Shown in pieces: positions 45,301 to 60,300 of a stretch of 64,000 bases of DNA; within the stretch, counting starts at the first letter, position 1; every line of letters starts with the position of its first letter. The notes below the pieces were generated by a model. It saw only the letters and a list, made by a program, of their open reading frames with translations, did not search any database and had not been told where the DNA came from. The position numbers and the translations under genes are program-made. The DNA is from Hyphomicrobiales bacterium (GTDB lineage Bacteria > Pseudomonadota > Alphaproteobacteria > Rhizobiales > Rhizobiaceae), in NCBI GenBank assembly GCA_900467185.1, contig UBPA01000003.1, positions 434,001 through 498,000 of the forward strand, read 5' to 3'.

Positions 45301-48300
45301 ATTGCCGAGGTCGAGCGCCAATCCGGCCCGCTCGATCAGGAGGCCAATGCCTTCATCGGCCAGAAGATCGCAGCCCAGCCGACGGCCCCCTACCTGATGG
45401 CACAGACCATCGTGATGCAGGAGCAGGCCCTCGCCAAAGCCGAGCAGCGCATCCAGGACCTGGAGCGCCAGCCCTCGAGCCGGTCTTCCGGCGGGCTGTT
45501 TTCCAGCCTCTTCGGCGGCGGAAGCCCGGCCGCCCCTGCCAGCCGCGCGGCCCCTGCCGCCGCCTACGGACAGCAAGCGGCACAGCAAGGCGGCTATGGC
45601 CAGACGACCGGCACGGCCATGGGCCAGCCGCCAGCGGGCCAGCCGAACAGCCCCTGGGGCAACCAGGGTGCGGCCCAGCAGGGCCAGCGCAGCGGCGGCG
45701 GCTTTCTTCAGGGAGCCGCCCAGACCGCCATGGGCGTCGCCGGCGGCATGCTCCTCGGCAGCGCCATCGGCAGCATGTTCTCCGGCGGCGAAGCCAACGC
45801 GGCGGAAACACCGGCCGAGCCGGAAGCACCGGCAGACGATGTCGGTGCCGATATGGGCGATGACATGGGCGATATGGACTTCTGATCGCCTGAAAGAGGT
45901 GCATGCACGCAAGGAAGGAGCCGGTCGCAAGCCGGCTCTTTTCGCGTGATGTCAGCGGCGTGGGTGAAACTGCCAATGCGCCGGGAAACCGACGTGGCGC
46001 GCAACAGGCGGGGATCGTTCGCGGCTTCGATTGCCTGATCTTGCCGAAATATTTCGTGAGGAGAATGGTGCTGCTAGAGAGATTTGAACTCTCGGCCTCT
46101 CCCTTACCAAGGGAGTGCTCTACCCCTGAGCTATAGCAGCACTGAAGACAGCGGCGGCGTGTTGGCGACCGTGTCGGAGCGAGGGCCTATTGCCATAGGT
46201 TTTCCGGGAGCGCAAGGCGGGTGGTGCGGTTTTCTTGTGTTTGGTCGGATTTGAGGAGCGGGACGCGGGTTTCGCGGGGCGCGGTGATTTCGTAAGGATG
46301 GCGCGCTGGCCATGCGGTGATCGGCGGCTTCGACACGATGGATCCGTCGATGCGGGCGGCAGATCGAGGCGGAGGGGAGACGACGGAATGAGCGAAGCGG
46401 AGCGGCAGGCGCAGGCGCGGCGGGAACGGGCGGCACGGACGTTGCGGGAAAACCTTCAGCGGCGAAAGCAGCAGGGGCGTGCGCGACGGGCGGGCGATCC
46501 CGACGAGGCCGTGGGACTGCCGGCGGCAAACGGCGAGGTGCCGACCGCTGCAGCCTCAATGGCCGCAGGTGACGGTGCCCTTGCCGGCACCGGTTCGGCC
46601 GGCGAGAAGGCAGAGGAATAGGCGGCACGCTGCTCCCGCCGCAGCCGAATCGGCGGGCGCAGGGGCATGATCGATCACGAGAGCGCGCGCAGGATCGGCC
46701 GCGAGCGCCGCGCCGATCCCGCAGTCTGCCGCAAATCCGGACGAATCCTCGAGATAATGGCGCGCGGCACCCTTCTTTTGGGGCTCCAGCATCGCCCATA
46801 CACCCGCTTGCGCCTCGGCGTCCTGCGGGTCGCTTCTCATTTGCCATGGCTTGCTTTATGGAAGCCGTCTTTCCTGCCGATGTACGGCATATCTATCATT
46901 CAGGGGCTCCCTAGCCCCGACGAGGACCGATCATGGATCGCATCAGAATTACCGGTGGCAACGAGCTTCACGGGATCATCCCGATTTCCGGCGCCAAGAA
47001 CGCCGCCTTGCCGCTGATGATCGCATCGCTCCTGACGGACGACACGCTGACGCTGGAGAACGTGCCGCATCTGGCCGACGTCGAGCAGCTCATCCGCATC
47101 CTCGGCAATCACGGCGCCGATATTTCGGTCAATGGCCGGCGCGAGCGGCAGGGCGAAAGCTATGCCCGCACGATCCACTTCACCTGCCGCAACATCGTCG
47201 ATACCACGGCGCCCTACGAACTCGTCTCCAAGATGCGGGCGAGCTTCTGGGTCATCGGCCCGCTTTTGGCGCGCGAGGGCCGAGCCCGCGTATCGCTGCC
47301 GGGCGGCTGCGCCATCGGCACGCGGCCGGTCGATCTGTTCATCGAGGGCCTTGCAGCACTTGGCGCGAACATCGAGATCGACAGCGGCTATATCAATGCG
47401 ACGGCGCCGACCGGCGGGCTGATCGGCGCGCGCTACGTGTTTCCCAAGGTCTCCGTCGGCGCGACGCATGTCATGATGATGGCGGCGACACTTGCCAATG
47501 GCACGACGACGATCGGCAATGCCGCGCGCGAGCCGGAGGTGGTCGATCTCGCCAATTGCCTGAATGCCATGGGCGCAAAGATCACCGGTGCCGGCACCTC
47601 CACCATCACCATCGAGGGCGTCACCTCGCTTTCCGGCGCCCGCCACCGGGTTCTGCCCGACCGCATCGAAACCGGCACCTATGCCATGGCCGTGGCCATG
47701 ACCGGCGGCGACGTGATCCTGGAAGGGACCGATGCGCGCCTGCTCGATACGGCGCTGGAAGCGATCCGCCGCGCGGGCGCCGAGATCACGCCGACGGAAA
47801 CCGGCATCCGGGTCTATCGCAACGGCGGCGGCATCAAGCCGGTCGATGTGGTCACCGATCCCTTCCCCGGCTTCCCGACCGACCTGCAGGCACAGTTCAT
47901 GGGCCTGATGACGCGCTCCAGCGGCGTTTCGCACATCACGGAGACGATCTTCGAAAACCGGTTCATGCACGTGCAGGAGCTCGCCCGCCTCGGCGCGCGC
48001 ATCACCCTGTCCGGCCAGACGGCCAAGATCGAGGGTGTGCCGCGCCTGAAGGGTGCGCCGGTCATGGCGACCGACCTTCGCGCCTCCGTGTCGCTCGTCA
48101 TCGCCGGCCTCGTGGCCGAGGGCGATACGACCGTTTCCCGCGTCTACCATCTGGATCGCGGCTTCGAGCGGCTGGAAGAGAAGCTGACCCGCTGCGGCGC
48201 CATCGTCGAGCGCGTCACCGACTGATGCGACCCCGGTCGCGGCTCTCGGCGCAAGCACCCGTTGCGCAAGGATGAGCCGCGACCTATCTCTGCTACAGGA

Positions 48301-51300
48301 CCACGGACCCCGATGGCCCGACAGGCAGAACCGCACAGGCAGGATCGCATGGACACATTGAAGCTCATGGCGCTCGACGCGCAGGACCTCGAGATCATAT
48401 CCGCCCATGTGCAGGATGCGGTCTTCAAGGTCGAGGGCATCTCCTATGCGCCGCGCACCGGCACCTTCGCGCTGGTGGTGAACCGGTTCGTCTGGGAAAA
48501 GACGGTCGATGGGAAAACCGGCACCCCGGACAAGAAGACCAACGAGCGCCGCCGCGCCGTGATCGGCTTTCACCGGGTGACCTCCGTGCGCTCCATCGGC
48601 TTTTCGCGAACGGATACGGATGCCGTGCTCTCGCTGCTGGCCCTGCGCTTCGAGCCCACGGGCGAAGGCCCCGACGGCGTGCTGGAACTGGTGCTGGCCG
48701 GGGACGCGACGATCGCGCTGCATGTGGAATGTATCGAGGTACAGCTTGCGGATACGGGCGGGGCGTGGGAAACCGCTTTCAGGCCCCATCATCCGGAAAG
48801 CTGAGCCGGACAGCTGAACCGATGCGGGTCCGCGCCCGACGGAGAAGCGGCCAGTACGGCTGTCGCTCCGAATGGCGCCGTTTCGCCTGACATGCCGCAT
48901 CCGATACGACGCCCGCCGATACGAAGGAACCAGACCCAGTGGCCATTCGCCTCGATCATCGCGCCTCCGATTTCGAGGCCGCTTTTGCGGCTTTTCTCAC
49001 CACCAAGCGGGAGGTGTCCGAGGATGTCGACCTCGCCGTGCGCCGGATCATCGCCGATGTGCGCGAGCGGGGCGACGCGGCGCTCGCCGAATACACGCTG
49101 AAATGGGACAAGCTCGACCTCTCTTCGACGTCCATGACCGTGACGGCCGAGGAGGTGGATGCCGCCATCGAGGCCGTGCCCTCCGAGGTGCTGGGCGCGC
49201 TCAAGGTCGCCGCCGTGCGGATCGAGGCGCATCATGCCCGCCAGCTGCCGAAGGACGACATCTATACCGACGCCATGGGCGTCGGCCTCGGCTCGCGCTG
49301 GACGCCGATCGACGCCGTCGGCCTCTATGTCCCCGGGGGAACCGCGAGCTATCCGAGTTCCGTGCTGATGAACGCATTGCCGGCCAAGGTCGCGGGCGTG
49401 CCGCGCGTGGTCATGGTGGTACCGGCGCTGGCCGGCGCGATCAATCCCGCCGTGCTGGCCGCGGCCCGCATGGCCGGCGTGTCGGAGATCCACCGGATCG
49501 GCGGCGCGCAGGCGATCGCAGCGCTTGCCTACGGCACGGCCACCATCGCGCCGGTCGCCAAGATCATGGGCCCCGGCAATGCCTTCGTCGCGGCCGCGAA
49601 GCGGCAGGTGTTCGGCACCGTCGGCATCGACATGATCGCCGGCCCGTCCGAAGTGCTCGTGATCGCCGACAAGGACAACGATCCGGACTGGATCGCCGCC
49701 GACCTTCTGGCGCAGGCCGAGCACGATCCGGGCGCGCAGTCGATCCTCGTTACCGACGACGCCGACCTTGCCGACGCCGTGGAGCGCGCGGTCGAGCGGC
49801 AGCTGACCACGCTTCCCCGGGCCGAGACGGCGCGCAGCAGCTGGCGCGACTTCGGCGCCATCATCCTGGTCGAGGACCTGGCCACAGCACCCGATCTCGC
49901 CAACCGGATCGCCGCCGAGCATGTCGAGCTGGCGCTCGCCGATGCGGATGCGATGATCCCGCAGATCCGCAATGCCGGGGCGATCTTCATCGGGCGCTAT
50001 ACGCCGGAGGTCATCGGCGATTACGTCGGCGGCTCCAACCATGTTCTGCCGACGGCCCGCTCGGCCCGCTTCTCCTCCGGTCTCGGCGTGCTCGACTATA
50101 TGAAGCGTACCTCGATCCTCCGGCTCGGCCCGGACGAGCTGCGCGATCTCGGCCCCGCCGCCATCGCGCTTGCCCGTGCGGAAGGGCTGGAGGCGCATGC
50201 GCGCTCCGTCGCGATCCGGCTCAACCTCGGAGAGGCGGGATGAGCCAGCCGCCCGCCTTTCGCCTGTGCGACGTGGTGCTGGACGAAACGATCGGCCGCT
50301 CGACGCCCGATGTCGAGCACGAGCGGGCAGTGGCGATCTTCGACCTGATTGAGGAGAACAGTTTCGAGCCGATCGGTCATGATGGCGGCCCCTACCGGCT
50401 GAAACTGTCGCTGATGGACAGCAAGCTCGTGCTCGTCGTGACCACGGAGGCCGGTGGCGACGTCATCACCCATATCCTGTCGCTGACGCCGTTCCGCCGG
50501 ATCGTGCGCGACTACTTCATGATCTGCGAGAGCTATTACGAGGCGATCCGCAGCTCCACGCCGAGCCAGATCGAGGCGATCGACATGGGGCGGCGCGGCA
50601 TCCACAACGAGGGCTCGCAAACGCTGATGGATCGGCTTTCGGGCAAGATCAAGCTCGACTTCGATACGGCGCGCCGGCTCTTCACCCTCGTCTGCGTGCT
50701 TTACTGGCGGGGATAGACGATGGCGCCGGGGCTTGAACCGCGAGACGACGGCGCCAGTCCACCCCGATCGGTGCTGTTCATGTGCGGCATGAATGCCATC
50801 CGCTCGCCCATGGCCGAGGTACTGGCGAAGGCGCTGCTGCCGCCCGGCACCTATATCGCATCCGCAGGCGTGAAAACCGGCGAGCGCGATCCCTTCGTCG
50901 ATGTCGTGCTGGACGAGCTGGGCCTGACCGCCGGACGCCACGAGCCGCACACGCTGGACCAGCTCGAGGACGATTATTTCGACATGATCGTCACCCTTGC
51001 CCCGGAAGCCCACCACACGGCGCTGGAGCTCACCCGCTCCATGGCGGTGGATGTCGAATACTGGCCGACGGCCGACCCGACGGCCACCCGCGGCACGCGC
51101 GACCAGATCCTTGCGGCCTATCGCGACGTCCGCGACCATCTGGAAAGTCTCATCCGGCATCGTTTGCTTGGACAAGCGCCGCGCAAGATGCCATAGAGCG
51201 GGTCACGCGCAGCCGCGCATGCGAGGACAGGCGTTCTCCGGCGGCCGCACGGACCCTCGTCGAAGCCTTCGTGCCCGGCCTGCAGCGTCGAAAGACGCCG

Positions 51301-54300
51301 TTTTGCCGTTGCCGAGCCCTGGTTGCTGACGGAAAGATCGAAAACCGGAACGCCGCTGTTCACAAACGGACGGTGATTGTGTAGTTTCCGGCAAATTTTT
51401 TAAAGAGGCCCAGTGCCTTCCTGAAACTCGGAAAGACAAATCGTCAATGGCGAAAGAAGAAGTCCTCGAATTCCCGGGCGTCGTAACCGAACTGCTGCCC
51501 AATGCGACGTTCCGCGTCAAGCTGGAGAACGAACACGAGATCATCGCCCACACGGCCGGCCGCATGCGCAAGAACCGCATCCGCGTTCTCGCCGGCGACA
51601 AGGTGCTGGTGGAAATGACCCCTTACGACCTGACCAAGGGCCGTATCACCTACCGCTTCAAGTAAAGCGGGCGGCGCGGGCACGGCGCGCACCGCCGGCC
51701 TTGGGACGGCTGCCATCGACCGCGGTCCGGTCGCCTTTCAGCGGTCGCCCTGTTTTCCGCCGCGGTCGCGACACGGCGCCTCGACCACCCACCGTTTCCG
51801 TGCGAAAGCCGTGTCGAGGCAGACGTGGACCTGCGCCACACCGCTGCGCAACGTAACCTGCCGCAGGTGCTCGTTCCTGGAAACCGGTTCCGGTCGAGAG
51901 CCCCGCGGAGAGATCCGGGAACGACAGACGATGGCACACGATCAGACGCTTATCCTGGCATCCGGCTCGCCGCGCCGCGTCGAGCTGCTCGCCCAAGTGG
52001 GCATCGAACCCAAACGCCTGATGCCGATGGATCTCGACGAGACCCCGCGGCGCACCGAGCATCCGCGCTCGCTCGCCTGGCGGCTTTGCGCCGAAAAGGC
52101 GCGCGCGGCCGCCGCGGCGCTGAAGGGCATGGACGAGGCGCGCGGCGCCTATCTGCTGGCGGCCGACACGGTCGTTAGCGTCGGCCGGCGGATCCTGCAG
52201 AAACCCGAGAGCGTCGGCGAGGCCACGGCGGCGTTGACGCTGCTCTCCGGCCGCAGCCACCGTGTCTATACCGGCATCTGCCTCATCACGCCGGATGGCT
52301 CGGTGCGGCAGAAGGTGGTCGACACGAAGGTGCGCTTTCGCCGCCTGACCTCGCACGACATCGAAAGCTATCTCGCCTCCGGCCAGTGGCGCGGCAAGGC
52401 GGGCGGCTATGCCATCCAGGGCATTGCCGGCAGCTTCGTGGTGAAGCTCGTCGGCTCCTACACCAATGTCGTCGGCCTACCCCTGACCGAAACCGTTGCC
52501 CTTCTCTCCGGCGAGGGCTTCAACGTGCATGATGCCTGGCTCGAAGGATGACAGCATGAGCAACGAGACCCCCAAGCCGCCACGCGGCGCCAAGCCCGCC
52601 AACGACACCGGCCCCGCACCCGCCAAACCCGCGTCCAACGTCGCCCCCCTGCGCAAGACCGTGCCCTGCCCCGAATGCGGCCGCCCGTCCCACCGCGAGC
52701 ACTACCCCTTCTGCTCGAACCGCTGCCGCGACCTCGACCTCAGCCGCTGGCTGACCGGCGCCTATGCCATCCCCGTCTCGCAGGACGAGGACAATCCCGA
52801 CGATACGCTGCAGAACAGCACGCGCGACGACGAATAAGCCGCAGCGCCCGACGACGTTTTTTGCCGCCGTGCGATCGAGTGTGCCGGACAGCAACAACGG
52901 CCACCCTCTTCCAAGCGCCCCCACATCAGCCTTCATGCGCCCTTCGCCCAGATGATCGGGCGACAAAGACCCGCGCGGCCCGGCCGAACCACCCACGCGC
53001 GCACCGAAACAGCCGAAGAAGCTGAAGTCTATCAACACGTTGATCCCGAAACGCATTTTCTGTCAGAAAAACGCCATCTGGCGCTGGACACCTCCGAACA
53101 AGATGTTATAACCCCGCTCGCTTCCCGGGGAAAACCAAAGCCCCACGGTCCGAAACGACCTTCGAAGCCGGTATGCCCGGATAGCTCAGTTGGTAGAGCA
53201 GCGGATTGAAAATCCGCGTGTCGGTGGTTCAAATCCGCCTCCGGGCACCATTAACCTTCAAAAATTTCAGTTTTTCAGGTGCTCTTTAAGCTCGCTTGCT
53301 CCTGGGCAAGATACGCATTTGAGGTTCTGAGAATAAAACTACGCGGTCAAAGTGATCTTTTGACGCGTGCGGCGTCTAAGAAATGGGTCAGGGCACCAGT
53401 GCCCACGTCGATTGCGAGCCATGCTTCAACGCGATTAGTTCGAGAAGCCTTTTATCTCCCATGCGGGATGATTTCTCGGGAAAGGTCTAATTCCAGATCA
53501 CGGGCTGTGTTGCTCCATTCCCGTAAAGGCGTATTGCTGAATGGGCTGACCGATATGCCGGGACATAGGAAATTTTAGCCAGAAATTCGGATGTCGTTGA
53601 CGGTCTAAAATTTGCGCGTGGCAGACGGATATTTCCGACATTTGGAAAGGTTACTCTGGCGAGTGAAAACTTTTTAAACCGGCCCTCAATCCCCATCCGA
53701 GGTCCAGGGCTGTTGTCGGCGTCACCGACCGGTCACTGACCGCGGAGGGAAAGAATTTCGTCGTGCCCATCAGCGCCTATCGCCGGTAGCGCGTGGCTGC
53801 TTTGAGCGAAACAGACCTCCGGCTCAACACGGAAAAGGCTGCTCGGCCTGCTTCAGGGTGAGAGTGCTTTGCCGCTTGCGGTCAAAGAACGTCGCGGTAC
53901 AGCGCTGCCTTCTCGCACGTAACGCGGCAAATCCATCGTCCCGAACAATGCCCAAGGCAGCCCTTCGACCGTGGAGGGGAGATGGCACTGCTGACCGAGC
54001 CTATTCTTGCCGGCCAAGCGCCGCGCTCACCAGGCTCCCTGGTGCACCGCCCTCGCCTCCTCCTCCAGGCACGGGCCCTCGACCGCAATCGGCTTCTGCC
54101 CCGCGGCAAAGACGGTGCGGGAGGGAAGGTCCATGGTGGGGTTGTCGGGGTGGTCTCCGGTGAGGGTTTTCAGGGCGTGTTCGGAGAGGCCGTAGACGAC
54201 GCGGCCGATGCCGGTCCAGTAGATGGCGCCGGCGCACATGGCGCAGGGTTCGGCCGAGGAATACATGGTGCATGTGGCGAGGAAGGGTTCGCGGTAGCGT

Positions 54301-57300
54301 TTGGAGGCTTCGGTCGCGAGCAGGCGTTCGGCATGGGCGGTGGCGTCGAGATCGGGGAAGTAGCCGTTTTCCATTTCGATCAGCACCTCGCCTTCCGGGC
54401 CCGTGAGAAGCGCGCCGAAGGGCATGTTGCCGTGGGTCCGGGCGCGGCGGGCGATGTCGAAGGTCTGTCGCAGGTGCCGCGCGTCGGCTTCGGTCAGAGG
54501 CGAGCCCGTGACGGGCTGGGTGTTCGGGGCTGCGATGACGTGCGTGGCGCCGCTCTCGGAAGCGGCAGCGCGGTCGCGTGCTGCCGGGTTCGTCGATGTC
54601 TGCTCGGCTGTCGTCTTGTCGCACATGGTATTCTCCTGGATCTGCCGTCGGGTCGTGGATCGCCCGCCGGACGGTTGGGCGGTCCGCGGCCTTAGCCTGT
54701 CGGGAGGGTACGGAAGAGCTGGGTTGGTGGGCGCTCGAAGCTCTGGCGGCCGTTCTTCCAGGCGGCCATGGCCGTCGCCGGGCCGGCGATGGCCTGTGCG
54801 GCGGAGGGCGCCGACAGGAGGACGAGGGTGGCGGGGTCGCCGATGGCGGGCGGCAGGCCCTCCAGACCGAGCAGGCGCTCCGCATTGACCGTGATCATAT
54901 CGAAAACACCAGCAAGAGCCTGCTCTGTGCCCAGTTGCGCGACATTCGCGTAGAGATTGGCCATGCGCAGCAGCGAGACGTCGCCGAAGGGCGTGAACGG
55001 GTTCAGCACATTGTTGGTGGAAATGGTGGTGAGCACGCCGAAGCTTGCAAGGCGGTGGGCCGGCGTGACGCCGCGGGGGACGAGATGCGTCGCTGCCCGA
55101 CCGGTGAGGAAAAGATCTGTCGCCGGCAGGACAGTAACGGCGATGCCGGCGTTCGCGATCCTCCCGGCCATCACGGCAAAAACCTCCGGCGGCAGCGCGG
55201 AGAGTTTGGTCACGTGGCCGACGGAGACCCTGCCCTGATACCCGCGCCCGAGCGTCTCGGCGATGACGGTGGGAAGGTTCGAGCCTTCGGGGTCGAGATC
55301 GAAATCCAGATGGAAATCGACGGGCACGCCGTGGCGTTCGGCAAGGTCGAAGATGGCGGCGATATGCGCCTGCGGATCGGGATCGGTATAGGGGCAGCCG
55401 CCGACGAGATCGGCGCCGGACCGCAGTGCCGCATCCAGCATCTCCAGCGTGCCCGCATCGTTGGTCAGGCCTTCCTGCGCGAAGGCGCAGATCTCGACGT
55501 CGATCAGCGCGCGATAATCGTCCCGAAGCTGCTTGATGGCTTCGAAGGAGCGGAAGCCGGCGCGGCCGTCGATCTCCACGAAGGTGCGGAGGCGGTTCGT
55601 GCCGTTGACGATCGCCTGCTCCACGACATCCGCCGCGCGTGCGTAGACGTCGGCCTGCGTGAAACCGGCCTTGGCGTGCGAGGTTTCGACGACGGCTTCG
55701 GCCAGCGTGCCGGTGCAGAGCGTGCAACGGCCGATGATGCCGGCCTTATCGAGATGCAGATGGGTCTCGATAAGGCCGCGGCAGAGAAACTGGCCCTTGG
55801 CATCCCGTTCCGGCGCATCGCAGACGAAGGCTCGCGCCTGGTTGGCGGCGATGCCGGCGATAACGCCGTTTTCGAACGCGATATCGGTTACGCCCTGCCG
55901 TCCCTGCAGGCGGGCATTGCGGATCACGAAATCGATGGTCATTGTTGCCTCGCGATCGCTCGGGTGCAGACCCTGCAGCAGGAGTGGCCTTTGCGCATTC
56001 AGGTGAACGCGCGGCGGCGTTCCAGGGGTCGGCGAAGTTGAAACGGGTTTTTGCGGGAACGCAAGGCCGGAGATGGCGATGAAGCGATGAGCACTCAGCA
56101 ATCCACGGAAAGGTCTGGAATGGCGGCCAAGGCCTCTGCGCGAGGTCGTGGCGGAATGGTCACCAGCCCGCATGGTCTGGCGAGCGAGGCCGGGGCACGG
56201 GTGTTGCGCGAGGGAGGCAATGCGATCGAGGCCTGCATCGCAACAGGTGCTGCCATCGCCGTGCTCTACCCGCACTTTTGCGGCCTCGGTGGCGATGCCG
56301 TCTGGATCGTTGCCGATCCCGATGGCCGGCGGACCTGCTTTCTCGGCATCGGGCAGGCGGCGCGGCACCTGCCCGGGCGCCATGCCGATGAGACCGCGAT
56401 CGCCCTTCGCGGTGCGGGCTCGGCGCTGACCAGCGCCTGCGTGGTGGATAGCTGGGGGCATTCGCATGCCTACGCCGTGCGGCATTGGGGCGGCACGCAC
56501 ACCTTCGCCCAGTTGCTGGACGATGCCATCGGCTTTGCGAGAGACGGGTTTCCGGTCACGGCGTCGCAGGCCTTCTGGCTCGCCTTCCGCAAGGCGGAGG
56601 CGGGGAACTGGCCCGGCTTTGCCGAAGTGTTCATGCCGGGCGGTTCTGCGCCCGAGGTCGGCACGATCTTCCGCCAGCCCCACCTCGCCCGCACGCTCGA
56701 ACGGCTGGCGGCGGACGGACCGCGCGCCTTCTACGAGGGACCGCTGGCGCAGGCGATCGCCGACGGGCTCCGCGCGGCGGGATCTCCGCTGACAGCAGCG
56801 GATCTGGCCGAGACGCGGACGCGCGAGGAAGCGCCGGTGCGCCTTCTCTATCGCAGCATGGAATTGCTGGCGCCGCCGCCGCCGACGCAGGGCGCGACGA
56901 CGCTGGCCATCATGGGCATTCTCGCGCAGTTCGATGTGGCGGCGCTCGACGCCGGGGGTGCCGACCATCTGCATCTCTGCGTCGAGGCGGTGAAGCAGGC
57001 CTTTCTCGACCGGCACGGCCTTGCCGATCCCGATGTCAGCGAGCAGCGGATCGATGCGCTGCTCGATCCCGCCCATCTCGCCGCCCGGGCGCAGGCCATC
57101 GATATCGCCCAGGCGCGAGACTGGCCGCATGTGTTTCGCACGGGCGATACTGTGTTCTTCGGTGCGACGGATGCCGAGGGGCGCAGCGTCAGCGTGCTGC
57201 AGAGCACCTATTTCGACTGGGGAAGCGGCGTGGTCGTGGGCGATACCGGCATTCTCTGGCAGAACCGGGGCGCCGCTTTCTCGCTCGACCCCGGCCACCC

Positions 57301-60300
57301 CAACATGCTCGCGCCGGGCAAGCGGCCCTTCTACACGCTCAACCCCGGCATGGGCCTGCGCGACGGGCGGCCGGCGCTGATCTACGGAACGCAAGGGGCC
57401 GACGGGCAGCCGCAGACGCTGGCCATGCTTCTCACCCGGCTGATCGATTTCGGCGAGGATCCGGCCGAGGCCCTGGCCGGCCCGCGCTTCCTGCTCGGCA
57501 AGACCTTCTCCGACAGCCGCGACAGCCTGAAGCTCGAAGCGGATGCGGGCGAGGCGGTTTTCGAAACGCTCGCGGCTCGTGGCCATCTGTTGTCGCCGCT
57601 GCCCGCACGGAGCCCGATCGCCGGACAGGCAGGCATCATCCGCGTCAATGCGGACGGCACGCTCGATGGCGCGCATGATCCGCGCGGAGACGGCATCGCC
57701 GTCGCCGTCAACGCAGATATGTCGCCGGCTACATAGCAATCCGCTGCAGCGGGCGTTCCGAGCTGTCGTCCGGGGCGAGGCTGTAATTCTCGGCGGAGGC
57801 CTTGGGAAAGACGCTGCCGACACCGATGAGGACCGGATTGTCGTAGCCGACTTCGGCGATGCCGATGTGCATCGTCGATACCGTGCCATGCCAGCGCCGT
57901 TCCTCCGCGCGGCTGATGTTGGAGGCGATGACCACCGGCATGTCGCCCGTCATGCCCTCGGCCATCAGACGCTCGGCGATGGCGGGGGCCGTGCGGCCGC
58001 CCATGTAGAAGACGGTCGTGGTGCGCGGGTCGGCGCAGGCGCGCCAGTCGACATCGGTCGGAAGGCAGCCCTTGCGCGAATGGCCGGTGATAAAGCGGAC
58101 GGCATGGGTGTGATCGCGGTGGGTCAGCGACACGCCGAGGCGGGAGGCGAGCGCGCTGGCGGCGGTGATGCCGGGCACGACATCCACCGGAATACCGTGC
58201 GCCTCCAGGCAGGCGATCTCCTCGCCGGCCCGGCCGAACACCATGGGATCGCCGCTCTTCAGGCGCACCACGGTCTTGCCGGCCTTGGCGAAGGTCACCA
58301 TCATGGCATTGATGTCTTCCTGCTTGCAGCTGGTTCGCCCGCCCCGCTTGCCGACCAGCATGCGCTTGGCCTCGCGCCGGGCCAGTTCCAGCACGTCGCC
58401 GGACACGAGATCGTCGAACAGGATGACATCGGCGGCCTGCAATGCGCGCACGGCCTTCAGTGTCAGCAATTCCGCATCGCCCGGACCCGCGCCGACCAGC
58501 GTCACCTTGCCGAGCGCCGGTCCGTTAAGCGTTTCTAGGCGTCCTGCAGCCAGGCGATCGGCTTCGGCGACGAGATCTGCCGCGCTCTGCGGTGTGGGAA
58601 CGCTGGTGAAGGCCCGATCGACAAAGCGCTCCCAGAAGGCGCGCCGCTCCGGGCCCGGGTGCAGGCGCATGGCGACGGCGTCGCGCAATGATTGCGCTAG
58701 CGACGACCAGCCCTTGAGGCTCTGCGGCAGCAGCGTCTCGATGCGGCGGCGGATCGCCTGCGCGAGGATCGGCGCGGCGCCATCGGTTGAGATCGCAACG
58801 ACGACGGGCGAGCGGTTGACGATGGAGCCGAACTGAAACTGGCAGAAGGCCGGCTTGTCGATGACGTTGACCGGCACGCCGGCGGCAATCGCGGCGGCGT
58901 GGAATGCGCGCGCTTCTTCGTCCTCCTCGCAATCGGCAATGGCCAGGGCGGCACCGGCCAGGACGCCGGCCGTCCACGCCTGCGCATGGTGGACGAAGGC
59001 GCCGCGCGCCTGCCCTGCCGCGCTGTCGGCCGCATGGCGCAGGAGCATATCGGCAAAGATGTCGCAGAGCGTGTCGTCGGGGGCATAGACGTGAACCTCC
59101 GCGCCGCAGGCGGCGAGAAGCTCGGCCTTCCAGCATGCGCCTTCCGTGCCGCCGGCCAGGACGACGCGCTTGCCCTCCAGCCCCCAGAAGACGGGGAGCT
59201 TTGCCAGCGCCTCGACGCGGGCGGCCGTTCGGGCGGGCGAGCCTTTACGGGCGCCGTTTGCGTCACTCTGCAGCAGCGATACGCGTTCCATTGAGGATCT
59301 CCCTGATCTCTGCGCGGCAGGAGCCGCAATTGGTGCCGGCGTTGAGGGCTTTGCCGATGGCCTCGACCGTGCAGCATCCACCGGCCGCCGCGGTGACGAT
59401 CTGGTTGATGCCGACGTTGAAGCAGGAACAGACCGTCGCGCCGGGATCCACCGCCTCGGCGCCCGGGCGGCCCGCGACGACCGCAAAGCGGCGCCGCAGA
59501 TCGGCATGGGCGGCGCCGAGTTGGGCGATGGCCCAGTTTCTGGCGACGGCGACGGGGCGCGGGCTCAGGAAGACGGCGGCAAGTAACCGCTCGCCGTCGA
59601 AGAAGGCCAGCCGGATATGGCCGGTAACGGCATCGCGGTAGCCGAGGGGTTCAAGGCCCGGGGGAATGCCGAGCGTCTCGACACTCCACCCGGTCCAGTC
59701 GCGATCCTGCACCCCGCCCTCCTCCCCGAGAGGCAGGGGTGCAGCCGCAAACTCCATCCGCCAGCCGCCGCCCGCCCGGGCAAGGGCGTGATAGGCGAGC
59801 GGAGGAGAGGAGGATCTGGAGATATCGGGCTTTTCCACAGAGATGGCGAAGCCGTAGAGCCCGACATCGAGCTTCGTCGCCTTGACGGCCACATGCTTGG
59901 AGGCAGGCTGGCCAGACACGGGATCCACCCGTCCCGGCACCAGCGCATCGATACGGGCGGCGGAGGCGAACTGGTCGTTCCAGTGCATGGGCGCAAACAG
60001 GTGCCCCGGCTTCTGGCGCGGGGTTACGAGGGCGCGCAGCACCGCCCGTCCCTGCGGGCTTTCCAGCACCACGAGATCCGCCGGCGTCAGGCCGAGCGCC
60101 TCGGCGTCGTCGGGATGGATTTCCACGAAGGGTTCGGCGAAATGCGCGGTCAGGCGCGCCGTCTTGCCGGTTCGCGTCATCGTGTGCCACTGGTCGCGAA
60201 TGCGGCCGGTGTTGAGCGCAAAGGGATGCGCCGCCGTGGTCCGTTGCTCGCGAGCGGGCACGACGGGCACGAAGCGCGCCCGGCCATCCGGATGGTAGAA